A stretch of DNA of 64,000 bases from Palaemon carinicauda (taxonomy: Eukaryota; Arthropoda; Malacostraca; Decapoda; Palaemonidae): positions 59,220,486-59,284,485 of the forward strand of contig NC_090729.1 of assembly GCF_036898095.1 (NCBI RefSeq), read 5' to 3'. Shown one piece after another: positions 22,719 to 37,787 of this stretch. Below the pieces are notes generated by a model. The model searched no databases. It was not told the origin of the DNA and worked only from the letters and a program-made list of their open reading frames with translations. The position numbers were made by a program, and so were the translations under genes. The first letter of the stretch is position 1, and every line of letters starts with the position of its first letter.

Positions 22719-25700
22719 TTAATGTATTAATATATAAGGCTTATTTGAAATATGAAAGAAACACGTTTAAATGTGCAAAAATATATCTTTAATTAAAGGC
22801 CAAGTTCCAAACCTAGCAATTACATACGATGCGGAAGAATTTGACAGGTATATGTATAGAAGAATTGTCATTGACTTTTATCTTTCTTCGTGGCCGAGTG
22901 GTATGGACATTGGCATACAGATATCCTGGATGAGGGTTCAAATCCCCGCTGGTCCGATATCATAGTCTTTGGGCAGTTCCGCCTGGGGCTCTGATCCCCA
23001 GGTCGTTAATCGAATCCAGACTTTAATGTATTAATATATATGGCTTATTTGAAATATGAGAGAAACACGTTTAAATGTGCAAAAATTTATCATTAATCGA
23101 ATGCCAAGTCCGAAACCTACCAAATAGCTACGATGGTGAAGATGGGTCGATTTCAATTCTAAGTACAGAAAACCAGAATTTGATAGGTATATGTATAGAA
23201 GAATTGTCATTGACTTTTATCTTTCTTCGTGGCTGAGTGGTATGGTCACTGGCATACAGATATCCTGGACGAGGGTTCAAATCCCCGCTGGTCCGATATC
23301 AGAGTCTTTGGGCGGTTCCGCCTGTGGCTCCAATCCCCAGGTCGTTAAGAGAATCCAGACTTTAATGTATTAATATATATGGCTTATTTGAAATATGAAA
23401 GAAACACGTTTAAATGTGCAAAAATATATTATTAATCGAATGCCAAGTCCCAAACCTACCAATTAACAAAGATGGTGAAGATGGGTTGATTTCAATTCTA
23501 AGTACAGGAAACCAGAATTTGACAGGTATATATATATATATATAAAAAAGAATTGTCATTGACTTTTTTCTTTCTTCGTGGCCGAGTGGTATGGTCACTG
23601 GCATACAGATATCCTGGACGAGGGTTCATATCCCCGCTGGTACAATATCATAGTCTTTGGGCGGTTCTGCCTGGGGCTCTTATCCCCAGGTCGTTAAGAG
23701 AATCCAGACTTTAATGTATTAATATATATGGCTTATTTAGAATATGAAAGAAACAGGTTTAAATGTGCAAAAATTTATCATTAATCAAATTCCAAGTCCT
23801 AAACCTACCAATTAGATATGATAGTGAGGATGGGTTGATTTCAATTCTAAGTACAGAAAACCAGAATTTGACAGGTATATGTATAGAAGAAGTGTCATTG
23901 ACTTTTATCTTTCTTCGTGGACGAGTGGTATGGTCACTGGCATACAGATATCCTGGACGAGGGTTCAAATTCCCGCTGGTCGGATTTCAGAGTCTTTGGG
24001 CGGTTCCGCCTGGGGCTCTGATCCCCAGGTCGTTAAGAGAATCCAGACTTTAATGTATTAATATATATTGCTTATTTAGAATATGAAAGAAACACGTTTA
24101 AATGTGCAAAAATTTATCATTGATTGAATGCCAAGTCCCAAACCTACCAATTAGCTATGATGGTGACGATGGGTTGATTTCAATTCTAAGTACAGAAAAC
24201 CAGAATTTGACATGTATATGTATAGAAGAATTGTCATTGACTTTTATCGTTCTTCGTGGTGGAGTGGTATGGTCACTAGCATACAGATATCCTTGACGAG
24301 GGTTCAAATCATGCTGGTCCGATATCATAGTCTTTGGGCGTATCCACCTGGGGCACTGATCCCCAGGTCGTTAAAAGAATCCAGACTTTAATGTATTAAT
24401 ATATGTAGCTTATTTAGAATATGAAAGAAACACGTTTAAATGTGCAAAAATTTATCATTATTCGAATGCCAAGTCCCAAACCTACCAATTAGCTACGATG
24501 GTGAGGATGGGTTGATTTTAATTCTAAGTACAGAAAACCAGACTTTGACAGGTATATGTATAGAGGAATTGTCATTGACTTTTATCTTTTTTCGTTGCCG
24601 AGTGGTATGGTCACTGGCATACAGATATCCTATACGAGGGTTCAAATCCCTGCTGGTCCGATATCATAGTCTTTGGGCGGTTCCGCCTGGGGCTCTGATC
24701 CACAGGTCGTTAAGAGAATCCAGACTTTAATATATTAATACATATGGCTTTTTTGAAATATGAAAGAAACAGGTTAAATGTGCAAAAATATATCATTAAT
24801 CGAATGCCAAGTGCCAAACCTACCAATTAGCTAAGATGGTGAAGATGGGTTGATTTCAATTCTAAGTACAGAAAACCAGAATTTGACATGTATATGTATA
24901 GAAGAATTGTCATTGACTTTTATCTTTCTTCGTGGCCGAGTGGTATGGTCACTGGCATACAGATATCCTGGACGAGGGTTCAAATCCCCGCTGGTCCGAT
25001 ATCATAGTTTCTGGGCAGTTCCGCCTGGGGCTCTGATCCCCAGGTCGTTAAGCGAATCCAGACTTTAATGTATTAATATATATGGCTTATTTGAAATATG
25101 AAAGAAACACGTTTAAATGTGCCAAAATTTATCATTAATCGAATGCCAAGTCCCAAAACTACCAATTAGCTACGAAGGTGAGGATGGGTTGATTTGAATT
25201 CTAAGTACAGAAAACCAGAATTTGACAGGTATATGTATAGAAGAATTGTCATTGACTTTTATCTTTCTTCGTGGCCGAGTGGTATGGTCACTGGCATACA
25301 GATATAATGGACGAGAGTTCAAATCCCTGCTGGTCCGATATCGTAGTCTTTAGGCGGTTCCGCCTGGGGCTCTGATCCCCAGGTCGTTAAGAGAATCCAA
25401 ACTTTAATGTATTAATTTATAAGGCTTATATGAAATATGAAAGAAACACGTTTAAATGTGCAAAAATATATCATTAATTGAATGCCAAGTCCCAAACCTA
25501 CCAATTAGATATGATGGTGAAGATGGGTTGATTTCAATTCTAAGTACAGAAAACCAGAATTTGACAGGTATATGTATAGAAGAATTGTCATTGACTTTTA
25601 TCTTTCTTCGTGGCCGAGTGGTATGGTCACTGGCATACAGATATCCTGGACGAGAGTTCAAATCCCCGCTGGTCCGATATCATAGTCTTTGGGCGTTTCC

Positions 25701-27262
25701 GCCTGGGGCTCTGATCCCCAGATCGTTAAGAGAATCTAGACTTTAATGTATTAATATATATGGCTTATTTGAAATATGAGAGAAACACGTTTGAATGTGC
25801 AAAAATATATCATTAATCGAATGGCAAGTCCCAAACCTACCAGTTAGCTAAGATGGTGAAGATGGGTTGATTTCAATTCTAAGTACAGAAAACCAAAATT
25901 TGACAGGTATATGTATATATAGAAGAATTGTCATTGAATTTTATCTTTCTTCGTGGCCGAGTGGTATGGTCACTGGCATACAGATATCCTGGACGAAAGT
26001 TCAAATCACAGCTGGTCCGATATCATAGTCTTTAGGCGGTTCCGCCTGGGGCTCTGATCACCAGGTCATTAAGAGAATCCAGACTTTAATGTATTAATAT
26101 ATAAGGCTTATTTAAAATATGAAAGAAACACGTTTAAATGTGCAAAAAATTTATCATTAATTGAATGCCAAGTTCCTAACCTAGCAATTACATACGATGG
26201 TGAAGATGGGTTGATTTCAATTCTAAGTACAGAAAACCAGAATTTGACAGGTATATGTATAGAAGAATTGTCATTGACTTTTATCTTTCTTCGTGGCCGA
26301 GAGGTATGGACACTGGCATACAGATATCCTAGATGAGGGTTCAAATCCCCGCTGGTCCGATATCATAGTCTTTGGGCAGTTCCGCCTGGGGCTCTGATCC
26401 CAAGGTCGTTAATCGAATCCAGACTTTAATGTATTAATATATATGGCTTATTTGAAATATGAAAGAAACACATTTAAATGTGCAAATATTTATCATTAAT
26501 CGAATGCCAAGTCCCAAACCTACCAATTAGCTACGCTGGTGAGGATTGGTTAATTTCAATTCTAAGTACAGAAAACCAGAATTTGACAGGTATATGTATA
26601 GAAGAATTGTCATTGACATTTATCTTTCTCCGTGGCCGAGTGGTATGCTCACTGGCATACAGATATCCTGGACGAGAGTTCAAATCCCCGCTGGTCCGAT
26701 ATAGTCTTTAGGCGGTTCCGCCTGGGGCTCTGATATCCAGGTCGTTAAGAGAATCCAGACTTTAATGTATTAATATATATGGCTTATTTAAAATATGAAA
26801 GAAACACGTTTAAATGTGCAAATATTTATAATTAATCGAATGCCAAGTCCGAAATCTACCAATTAGCTACGATGGTGAAGATGGGTTGATTTCAATTCTA
26901 AGTACAGAAAACCAGAATTTGACAGGTATATGTATAGAAGAATTGTCATTGACTTTTATCTTTCTTCGTGGCTGATTGGTATGCTCACTGGCATACAGAT
27001 TTCCTGGACGAGGGTTCAAATCCCCGCTGGTCCGATATCAGAGTCTTTGGGCGGTTCCGCCTGGGGCTCTGATCCCCAGGTTGTTAAGAGAATCCAGACT
27101 TTAAAGTATTAATATATATGGCTTATTTGAAATATGAAAGAAACACGTTTAAATGTGCAAAAATATATCATTAATCGAATGTCAAGTCCCAAACCTACCA
27201 ATTAGCTACGATGGTGAAGATGGGTTGATTTCAATTCTAAGTACAGGAAACCAGAATTTGAC

Positions 27263-27510
<248 letters not shown>

Positions 27511-28845
27511 ATTGTCATTGACTTTTATCTTTCTTCGTGGCCGAGTGGTATGGTCACTGGCATACAGATATCCTGGACGAGGGTTCATATCCCCGCTGGT
27601 CCAATATCATAGTCTTTAGGCGGTTCTGCCTGGGGCTCTTATCCCCAGGTCGTTAAGAGAATCCAGACTTTTATGTATTAATATATATGGCTTATTTAAA
27701 ATATGAAAGAAACACGTTTAAATGTGCAAAATTTATCATTAATTGAATGCCAAGTTCCAAACCTACCAATTAAATACGATGGTGAAGATGGGTTGATTTC
27801 AATTCTAAGTACAGAAAACCAGAATTTGACAGGTATATGTATAGAAGAATTGTCATTGACTTTTATCGTTCTTCGTGGCCGAGTGGTATGGTCACTAGCA
27901 TAAAGATATCCTTGACGAGGGTTCAAATCATGCTGGTCCGATATCATAGTATTTGGGCGTTTCTGCCTGGGGCTCTGATCCCCAGGTCGTTAAGAGAATC
28001 CAGACTTTAATGTATTAATATATATAGCTTATTTAGAATATGAAAGAGACACGTTTAAATGTGCAAAAATTTATCATTAATCGAATGCCAAGTCCCAAAC
28101 CTACCAATTAGCTACGATGGTGAGGATGGGTTGATTTTAATTCTAAGTACAGAAAACCTGACTTTGACAGGTATATGTATAGAAGAATTGTCATTGACTT
28201 TTATCTTTTTTCGTGGCCGAGTGGTAGGGTTACTGGCATACAGATATCCTTGACGAGGGTTCAAATCCCCGCTGGTCCGATATCAGAGTCTTTGGGCAGT
28301 TCCGCCTGGGACTCTGATCCCCAGCTCGTTAAGAGAATCCAGACTTTAATGTATTAATACATATGGCTTTTTTGAAATATGAAAGAAACAGGTTAAATGT
28401 TCAAAAATATAACATTAATCGAATGCCAAGTCCCAAACCTACCAATTAGCTAAGATGGTGAAGATGGATTGATTTCAATTCTAAGTACAGAAAACCAGAA
28501 TTTGACAGGTATATGTATAGAAGAATTGTCATTGACTTTTATTTTTCTTCTTGGCCGAGTGGTATGGTCACTGGCATACAGATATCCTGGACGAGGGTTC
28601 AAATTCCCGCTGGTCCGATATCATAGTCTTTGGGCAGTTCCGCCTGGGGCTCTGATCCCCAGGTCGTTAAGCGAATCCAGACTTTAATGTATTAATATAT
28701 ATGACTTGTTTGAAATATGAAAGAAACACGTTTAAGTGTGCCAAAATTTATCATTAATCGAATGCCAAGTCCCAAACCTACCAAATAGCTAAGATGGTGA
28801 AGATGGGTTGATTTCAATTCTAAGTACAGGAAACCAGAATTTGAC

Positions 28846-28848
<3 letters not shown>

Positions 28849-28934
<86 letters not shown>
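28849..28934. repeat. (TA)n microsatellite, 86 bp, at the same monomer position
   Basis: A pure TA run between GACAGG and GAAGAATTGTC, exactly where the consensus has TATATGTATA. Confidence 0.97.
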
Positions 28935-28937
<3 letters not shown>

Positions 28938-31900
28938 GAATTGTCATTGACTTTTATCTTTCTTCGTGGCCGAGAGGTATGGTCACTGGCATACAGATAT
29001 CCTGGACGAGGGTTCATATCCCCGCTGGTCCAATATCATAGTCTTTGGGCGGTTCTGCCTGGGGCGCTTATCCCCAGGTCGTTAAGAGAATCCAGACTTT
29101 AATGTATTAATATATATGGCTTATTTAGAATATGAAAGAAACATGTTTATATGTGCAAAAATTTATCATTAATCGAATGCCAAGTCCTAAACCTACCAAT
29201 TAGATATGATGGTGAGGATGGGTTGATTTCAATTCTAAGTACAGAAAACCAGAATTTGACAGGTATATGTATAGAAGAATTGTCATTGACTTTTATCTTT
29301 CTTCGTGGCCGAGTGGTATGGTCACTGGCATACAGTTATCCTGGACGAGGGTTCAAATCCCCGCTGGTCCGATATCATAGTCTTTGGGCGTTTCCGCCTA
29401 GGGCTCTGATCCCCAGGTCGTTAAGAGAATCCAGACTTTAATTTATCAATATATATGGCTTATTTGAAATATGAAAGAAACACGTTTAAATGTGCAAAAA
29501 TTTAACATTAATTGAATGCCAAGTCCCAAACCTACCAATTAGCTAAGATGGTGAAGATGGGTTGATTTCAATTCTATGTACAGAAAACCAGAATTTGACA
29601 GGTATATGTATAGAAGAATTGTCATTGACTTTTATCTTTCTTCGTGGCCGAGTGGTATAGACACTGGCATACAGATATCCTGGATGAGGGTTCAAATCCC
29701 CGCTGGTCCGATATCATAGTCTTTGGGCGGTTCCGCCTGGGGTTCTGATCCCCATGTCGTTAAGAGAATCCAGACTTTAATGTATTAATATATATGGCTT
29801 ATTTGAAATAAGAAGAAAACACGTTTAAATGTGAAAAAATTTATCATTAATCGAATGCCAAGTCCCAAACCTACCAATTAGCTACGATTGTGAAAATGGG
29901 TTGATTTCAATTCTAAGTACAGAAAACCAGAATTTGACAGGTATATGTATAGAAGAATTGTCATTGACTTTTATCTTTCTTCGTGGACGAGTGGTATGGT
30001 CACTGGCATATAGATATCCTGGACGAGGGTTCAAATCCCCGCTGGTCCGATATCATAGTCTTTGGGCAGTTCCGCCTGGGGCTCTGATCCCCAGGTCGTT
30101 AATCGAATCCAGACTTTAATGTATTAATATATATGGCTTATTTGAAATATGAAAGAAACACGTTTAAATGTGCAAATATTTATCATTAATCGAATGTCAA
30201 GTCCGAAACCTACCAATTAGCTACGATGGTGAAGATGGGTTGATTTCAATTCTAAGTACAGAAAACCAGAATTTGACAGGTATATGTATAGAAGAATTGT
30301 CATTGACTTTTATCGTTCTTCGTGGCTGAGTGGTATGCTCACTGGCATACAGATATCCTGGACGAGGGTTCAAATCCCCGCTGGTCCGATATCAGAGTCT
30401 TTGGGCGGTTCCGCCTGTGGCTCCGATCCCCAGGTCGTAAAGAGAATCTAGACTTTAATGTATTAATATATATGGCTTATTTGAAATATGAAAGAAACAC
30501 GTTTAAATGTGCAAAAATATATCATTAATCGAATGCCAAGTCCCAAACCTACCAATTAACAAAGATGGTGAAGATGGGTTGATTTCAATTCTAAGTACAG
30601 GAAACCAGAATTTGACAGGTATATATATATATAAAAAAGAATTGTCATTGACTTTTTTCTTTCTTCGTTGCCGAGTGGTATGGTCACTGGCATAGAGATA
30701 TCCTGGACGAGGGTTCATATCCCCGCTGGTACAATATCATAGTCTTTGGGCGGTTTTGCCTGGGGCTCTTATCCCCAGGTCGTTAAGAGAATCCAGACTT
30801 TAATGTATTAATATATATGGCTTATTTAGAATATGAAAGAAACAGGTTTAAATGTGCAAAAATTTATCATTAATCAAATGCCAAGTCCTAAACCTACCAA
30901 TTAGCAACGATGGTGAGGATGGGTTGATTTTAATTCTAAGTACAGAAAACCAGACTTTGACAGGTATATGTATAGAAGAATTGTCATTGACTTTTATCTT
31001 TTTTCGTGGCCGAGTGGTATGGTCACTGGCATACAGATATCCTATACGAGGGTTCAAATCCCCGCTGGTCCGATATCATAGTCTTTGGGCGGTTCCGCCT
31101 GGGGCTCTGATCCCCAGGTCGTTAAGAGAATCCAGACTTTAATATATTAATACATATGGCTTTTTTGAAATATGAAAGAATCAGGTTAAATGTGCAAATA
31201 TTTATCATTAATCGAATGCCAAGTGCCAAACCTACTAATTAGCTAAGATGGTGAAGATGGGTTGATTTCAATTCTAAGTACAGAAAACCAGAATTTGACA
31301 TGTATATGTATAGAAGAATTGTCATTGACTTTTATCTTTCTTCGTGGTCGAGTGGTATGGTCCCTGGCATACAGATATCCTGGACGAAGGTTCAAATCCT
31401 CGCTGGTCCGATATCATAGTCTTTGGGCAGTTCCGCCTGGGGCTCTGATCCCCAGGTCGTTAAGCGAATTCAGACTTTAATGTATTAATATATATGGCTT
31501 ATTTGAAATATGAAAGAAACACATTTAAATGTGCCAAAATTTATCATTAATTGAATGCCAAGTCCCAAACCTACCAATTAGCTAAGATGGTGAAGATGGG
31601 TTGATTTCAATTCTAAGTACAGAAAACCAAAATTTGACAGGTATATGTATATATAGAAGAATTGTCATTGACTTTTATCTTTCTTCGTGGCCGAGTGGTA
31701 TGGTCACTGGCATACAGATATCCTGGACGAGAGTTAAAATCCTCGCTGGTCCGATATCATAGTCTTTAGGCGGTTCCGCCTGGGGCTCTGATCCCCAGGT
31801 CATTAAGAGAATCCAGACTTTAATGTATTAATATATAAGGCTTATTTAAAATATGAAAGAAACACGTTTAAATGTGCAAAAAATTTATCATTAATTGAAT

Positions 31901-34900
31901 GCCAAGTTCCTAACCTAGCAATTACATACGATGGTGAAGATGGGTTGATTTCAATTCTAAGTACAGAAAACCAGAATTTGACAGGTATATGTATAGAAGA
32001 ATTGTCATTGACTTTTATCTTTCTTCGTGGCCGAGTGGTATGGACACTGGCATATAGATATCCTGGACGAGGGTTCAAATCCCTGCTGGTCCGATATCAT
32101 AGTCTTTAGGCGGTTCCGCCTGGGGCTCTGATCCCCAGGTCGTTAAGAGAATCCAGACTTTAATGTATTAATATATATGGCTTATTTGAAATATAAAAGA
32201 AACACGTTTAAATGTGCAAATATTTATCATTAATCGAATGCCAAGTCCCAAACCTACCAATTAGCTACGATGGTGAGGATGGGTTGATTTGAATTCTAAG
32301 TACAGAAAACCAAAATTTGACAGGTATATGTATACAAGAATTGTCATTGACATTTATCTTTCTCCGTGGCCGAGTGGTATGGTCACTAGCATACAGATAT
32401 CCTGGACGAGAGTTCAAATCCCCGCTGGTCCGATATCATAGTTTTTAGGCGGTTCCGCCTGGGGCTCTGATCCCCAGGTCGTTAAGAGAATCCAGACTTT
32501 AATGTATTAATATATATGGCTTATTTAAAATAAGAAAAAAACACGTTTAAATGTGAAAAAATTTATCATTAATCGAATGCCAAGTCCCAAACCTACCAAT
32601 TAGCTACGATGGTGAAAATGGGTTGATTTCAATTCTAAGTACAGAAAACCAGAATTTGACAGGTATATGTATAGAAGAATTGTTATTGACTTTTATCTTT
32701 GTTCGTGGACGAGTGGTATGATCACTGGCATATAGATATCCTGGACGAGGGTTCAAATCCCCACGGGTCCGATATCATAGTCTTTGGGCAGTTCCGCCTT
32801 GGGGCTCTGATCCCCAGGTCGTTAATCGAATCCAGACTTTAATGTATTAATATATATGGCTTATTTGAAATATGAAAGAAACACGTTTAAATGTGCAAAT
32901 ATTTATCATTAATCGAATGCCAAGTCCGAAACCTACCAATTAGCTACGATGGTGAAGATGGGTTGATTTCAATTCTAAGTACAGAAAACCAGAATTTGAC
33001 AGGTATATATATAGAAGAATTGTCATTGACTTTTATCGTTCTTCGTGGCTGAGTGGTATGCTCACTGGCATACAAATATCCTGGACGAAAGTTCAAATCC
33101 CCGCTGGTCCGATATCAGAGTCTTTGGGCGGTTCCGCCTGTGGCTCCGATCCCCAGGTCGTTAAGCGAATCCAGACTTTAATGTATTAATATATATGGCT
33201 TATTTGAAATATGAAAGAAACACGTTTAAATGTGCCAAAATTTATCATTAATCGAATGCCAAGTCCCAAAACTACCAATTAGCTACGAAGCTGAGGATGG
33301 GTTGATTTGAATTCTAAGTACAGAAAACCAGAATTTGACAGGTATATGTATAGAAGAATTGTCATTGACTTTTATCTTTCTTCGTGGCCGAGTGGTATGG
33401 TCACTGGCATACAGATATAATGGACGAGAGTTCAAATCCCTGCTGGTCCGATATCGTAGTCTTTAGGCGGTTCCGCCTGGAGCTCTGATCCCCAGGTCGT
33501 TAAGAGAATCCAAACTTTAATGTATTAATTTATAAGGCTTATTTGAAATATGAAAAAAAACACGTTTAAATGTGCAAAAATTTATCATTAATTGAATGCC
33601 AAGTCCCAAACCTACGAATTAGATATGATGGTGAAGATAGGTTGATTTCAATTCTAAGTACAGAAAACCAGACTTTGACAGGTATATGTATAGAAGAATT
33701 GACATTGACTTTTATTTTTCTTCGTGGCCGAGTGGTATGGTCACTGGCATACAGATATCCTGGACGAGAGTTCAAATCCCCGCTGGTCCGATATCATAGT
33801 CTTTGGCCGTTTCCGCCTGGGGCTCTGATCACCAGGTCGTTAAGCGAATCCAGACTTTAATGTATTAATATATATGGCTTATTTGAAATATGAGAGAAAC
33901 ACGTTTGAATGTGCAAAAATATATCATTAATCGAATTCCAAGTCCCAAACCTACCAATTAGCTAAGATGGTGAAGATGGGTTGATTTCAATTCTAAGTAC
34001 AGAAAACCATAATTTGACAGGTATATGTATATATAGAAGAATTGTCATTGACTTTTATCTTTCTTCGTGGCCGAGTGGTATGGTCACTGGCATACAGATA
34101 TCCTGGACGAGAGTTCAAATCCCCGCTGGTCCGATATCATAGTCTTTGGGCAGTTCCGCCTAGGGCTCTGATCCCCAGGTCATTAAGAGAATCCAGACTT
34201 TAATGTATTAATATATAAGGCTTATTTAAAATATGAAAGAAACACGTTTAAATGTGCAAAAAATTTATCATTAATTGAATGCCAAGTTTCCTAACCTAGC
34301 AATTACATACGATGGTGAAGATGGGTTGATTTCAATTCTAAGTACAGAAAACCAGAATTTGACAGGTATATGTATAGAAGAATTGTCATTGACTTTTATC
34401 TTTCTTCGTGGCCGAGTGGTATGGACACTGGCATACAGATATCCTAGATGAGGGTTCAAATCCCCGCTGGTCCGATATCATAGTCTTTGGGCAGTTCCGC
34501 CTGGGGCTCTGATCCCCAGGTCGTTAAGAATCCAGACTTTAATGTATCAATATATATGGCTTATTTGAAATATGAAAGAAACACGTTTAAATATGCAAAT
34601 ATTTATCATTAATCGAATGCCAAGTCCCAAACTACCAATTAGCTACGATGGTGAAGATGGGTTGATTTCAATTCTAAGTACAGAAAACCAGAATTTGACA
34701 GGTATATGTATAGAAGAATTGTCATTGACTTTTATCGTTCTTCGTGGCTGAGTGGTATGCTCACTGGCATACAGATATCCTGGACGAGGGTTCAAATCCC
34801 CGCTGGTCCGATATCAGAGTCTTTGGGCGGTTCCGCCTGTGGCTCCGATCCCCAGGTCGTAAAGAGAATCCAGACTTTAATGTATTAATATATATGGCTT

Positions 34901-37787
34901 ATTTGAAATATGAAAGAAACACGTTTAAATGTGCAAAAATATATCATTAATCGAATGCCAAGTCCCAAACCTACCAATTAACAAAGATGGTGAAGATGGG
35001 TTGATTTCAATTCTAAGTACAGGAAACCAGAATTTGACAGGTATATATATATATATAAAAAAGAATTGTCATTGACTTTTTTCTTTCTTCGTGGCCGAGT
35101 GGTATGGTCACTGGCATAGAGATATCCTGGACGAGGGTTCATATCCCCGCTGGTACAATATCATAGTCTTTGGGCGGTTTTGCCTGGGGCTCTTATCCCC
35201 AGGTCGTTAAGAGAATCCAGACTTTAATGTATTAATATATATGGCTTATTTGAAATATGAAAGAAACACGTTTAAATGTGCAAAAATTTATCATTAATCG
35301 AATGCCAAGTCCTAAACCTACCAATTAGCAACGATGGTGAAGATGGGTTGATTTCAATTCTAAGTACAGAAAACCAGAATTTGACAGGTATATGTATAGA
35401 AGAATTGTCATTGACTTTTATCTTTTTTCGTGGCCGAGTGGTATGGTCACTGGCATACAGATATCCTGGACGAGGGTTCAAATCCCCGCTGGTCCGATAT
35501 CATAGTCTTTGGGCGGTTCCGCCTGGGATCTGATCCCCAGGTCGTTAAGAGAATCCAGACTTTAATGTATTAATATATATGGCTTATTTGAAATATGAAA
35601 GAAAACGGGTTTAAATGTGCAAAAATATATCATTAATCGAATGCCAAGTCCAAACCTACCAATTAGCAAGATGGTGAAGATGGGTTGATTTCAATTCTAA
35701 GTACAGAAAACCAGAATTTGACAGGTATATGTATAGAAGAATTGTCATTGACTTTTATCTTTCTTCGTGGCCGAGTGGTATGGTCACTGGCATACAGATA
35801 TCCTGGACGAGGGTTCAAATCCCCGCTGGTCCAATATCATAGTCTTTGGGCGGTTCCGCCTGGGGCTCTGATCCCCAGGTCATTAAGAGAATCCAGACTT
35901 TAATGTATTAATATATATGGCTTATTTGAAATATGAAAGAAACAGGTTTAAATGTGCAAAATTTATCATTAATCGAATGCCAAGTCCCAAACCTACCAAT
36001 TAGCTACGATGGTGAGGATGGGTTGATTTGAATTCTAAGTACAGAAAACCAGAATTTGACAGGTATATGTATAGAAGAATTGTCATTGACTTTTATCTTT
36101 CTTCGTGGCCGAGTGGTATGGTCACTGGCATACAGATATATGACGAGAGGTTCAAATCCCCGCTGGTCCGATATCATAGTCTTTGGGCGGTTCCGCCTGG
36201 GGCTCTGATCCCCAGGTCGTTAAGAGAATCCAGACTTTAATGTATTAATTTATGGCTTATTTGAAATATGAAAGAAACACGTTTAAATGTGCAAAAATTA
36301 TCATTAATTCAATGCCAAGTCCCAAACCTACCAATTAGCTAAGATGGTGAAGATGGGTTGATTTCAATTCTAAGTACAGAAAACCAGAATTTGACATGTA
36401 TATGTATAGAAGAATTGTCATTGACTTTTATCTTTCTTCGTGGCCGAGTGGTATGGTCACTGGCATACAGATATCCTGGACGAGAGTTCAAATCCTCGCT
36501 GGTCCGATATCATAGTCTTTGGCCATTCCGCCTGGGGCTCTGATCCCCAGGTCGTTAAGAGAATCCAGACTTTAATGTATTAATATATATGGCTTATTTG
36601 AAATATGAGAGAAACACGTTTAAATGTGCAAAAATATATCATTAATCGAATGCCAAGTCCCAAACCTACCAATTAGCTACGATGGTGAAGATGGGTTGAT
36701 TTCAATTCTAAGTACAGAAAACCAGAATTTGACAGGTATATGTATAGAAGAATTGTCATTGACTTTTATCTTTCTTCGTGGCCGAGTGGTATGGTCACTG
36801 GCATACAGATATCCTGGACGAGAGTTCAAATCCCTGCTGGTCCGATATCATAGTCTTTAGGCGGTTCCGCCTGGGGCTCTGATCCCCAGGTCGTTAAGAG
36901 AATCCAGACTTTAATGTATTAATATATAAGGCTTATTTGAAATATGAAAGAAACACGTTTAAATGTGCAAAAATTTATCATTAATTGAATGCCAAGTCCC
37001 AAACCTACCAATTAGATACGATGGTGAAGATGGGTTGATTTCAATTCTAAGTACAGAAAACCAGAATTTGACAGGTATATGTATAGAAGAATTGTCATTG
37101 ACTTTTATCTTTCTTCGTGGCCGAGTGGTATGGTCACTGGCATACAGATATCCTGGACGAGAGTTCAAATCCCCGCTGGTCCGATATCATAGTCTTTAGG
37201 CGGTTCCGCCTGGGGCTCTGATCCCCAGGTCGTTAAGAGAATCCAGACTTTAATGTATTAATATATATGGCTTATTTAAAATAAGAAAAAAACACGTTTA
37301 AATGTGAAAAAATTTATCATTAATCGAATGCCAAGTCCCAAACCTACCAATTAGCTACGATGGTGAAAATGGGTTGATTTCAATTCTAAGTACAGAAAAC
37401 CAGAATTTGACAGGTATATGTATAGAAGAATTGTCATTGACTTTTATCTTTCTTCGTGGACGAGTGGTATGGTCACTGGCATATAGATATCCTGGACGAG
37501 GGTTCAAATCCCCGCTGGTCCGATATCATAGTCTTTGGGCAGTTCCGCCTTGGGGCTCTGATCCCCAGGTCGTTAATCGAATCCAGACTTTAATGTATTA
37601 ATATATATGGCTTATTTGAAATATGAAAGAAACACGTTTAAATGTGCAAATATTTATCATTAATCGAATGCCAAGTCCGAAACCTACCAATTAGCTACGA
37701 TGGTGAAGATGGGTTGATTTCAATTCTAAGTACAGAAAACCAGAATTTGACAGGTATATGTATAGAAGAATTGTCATTGACTTTTAT

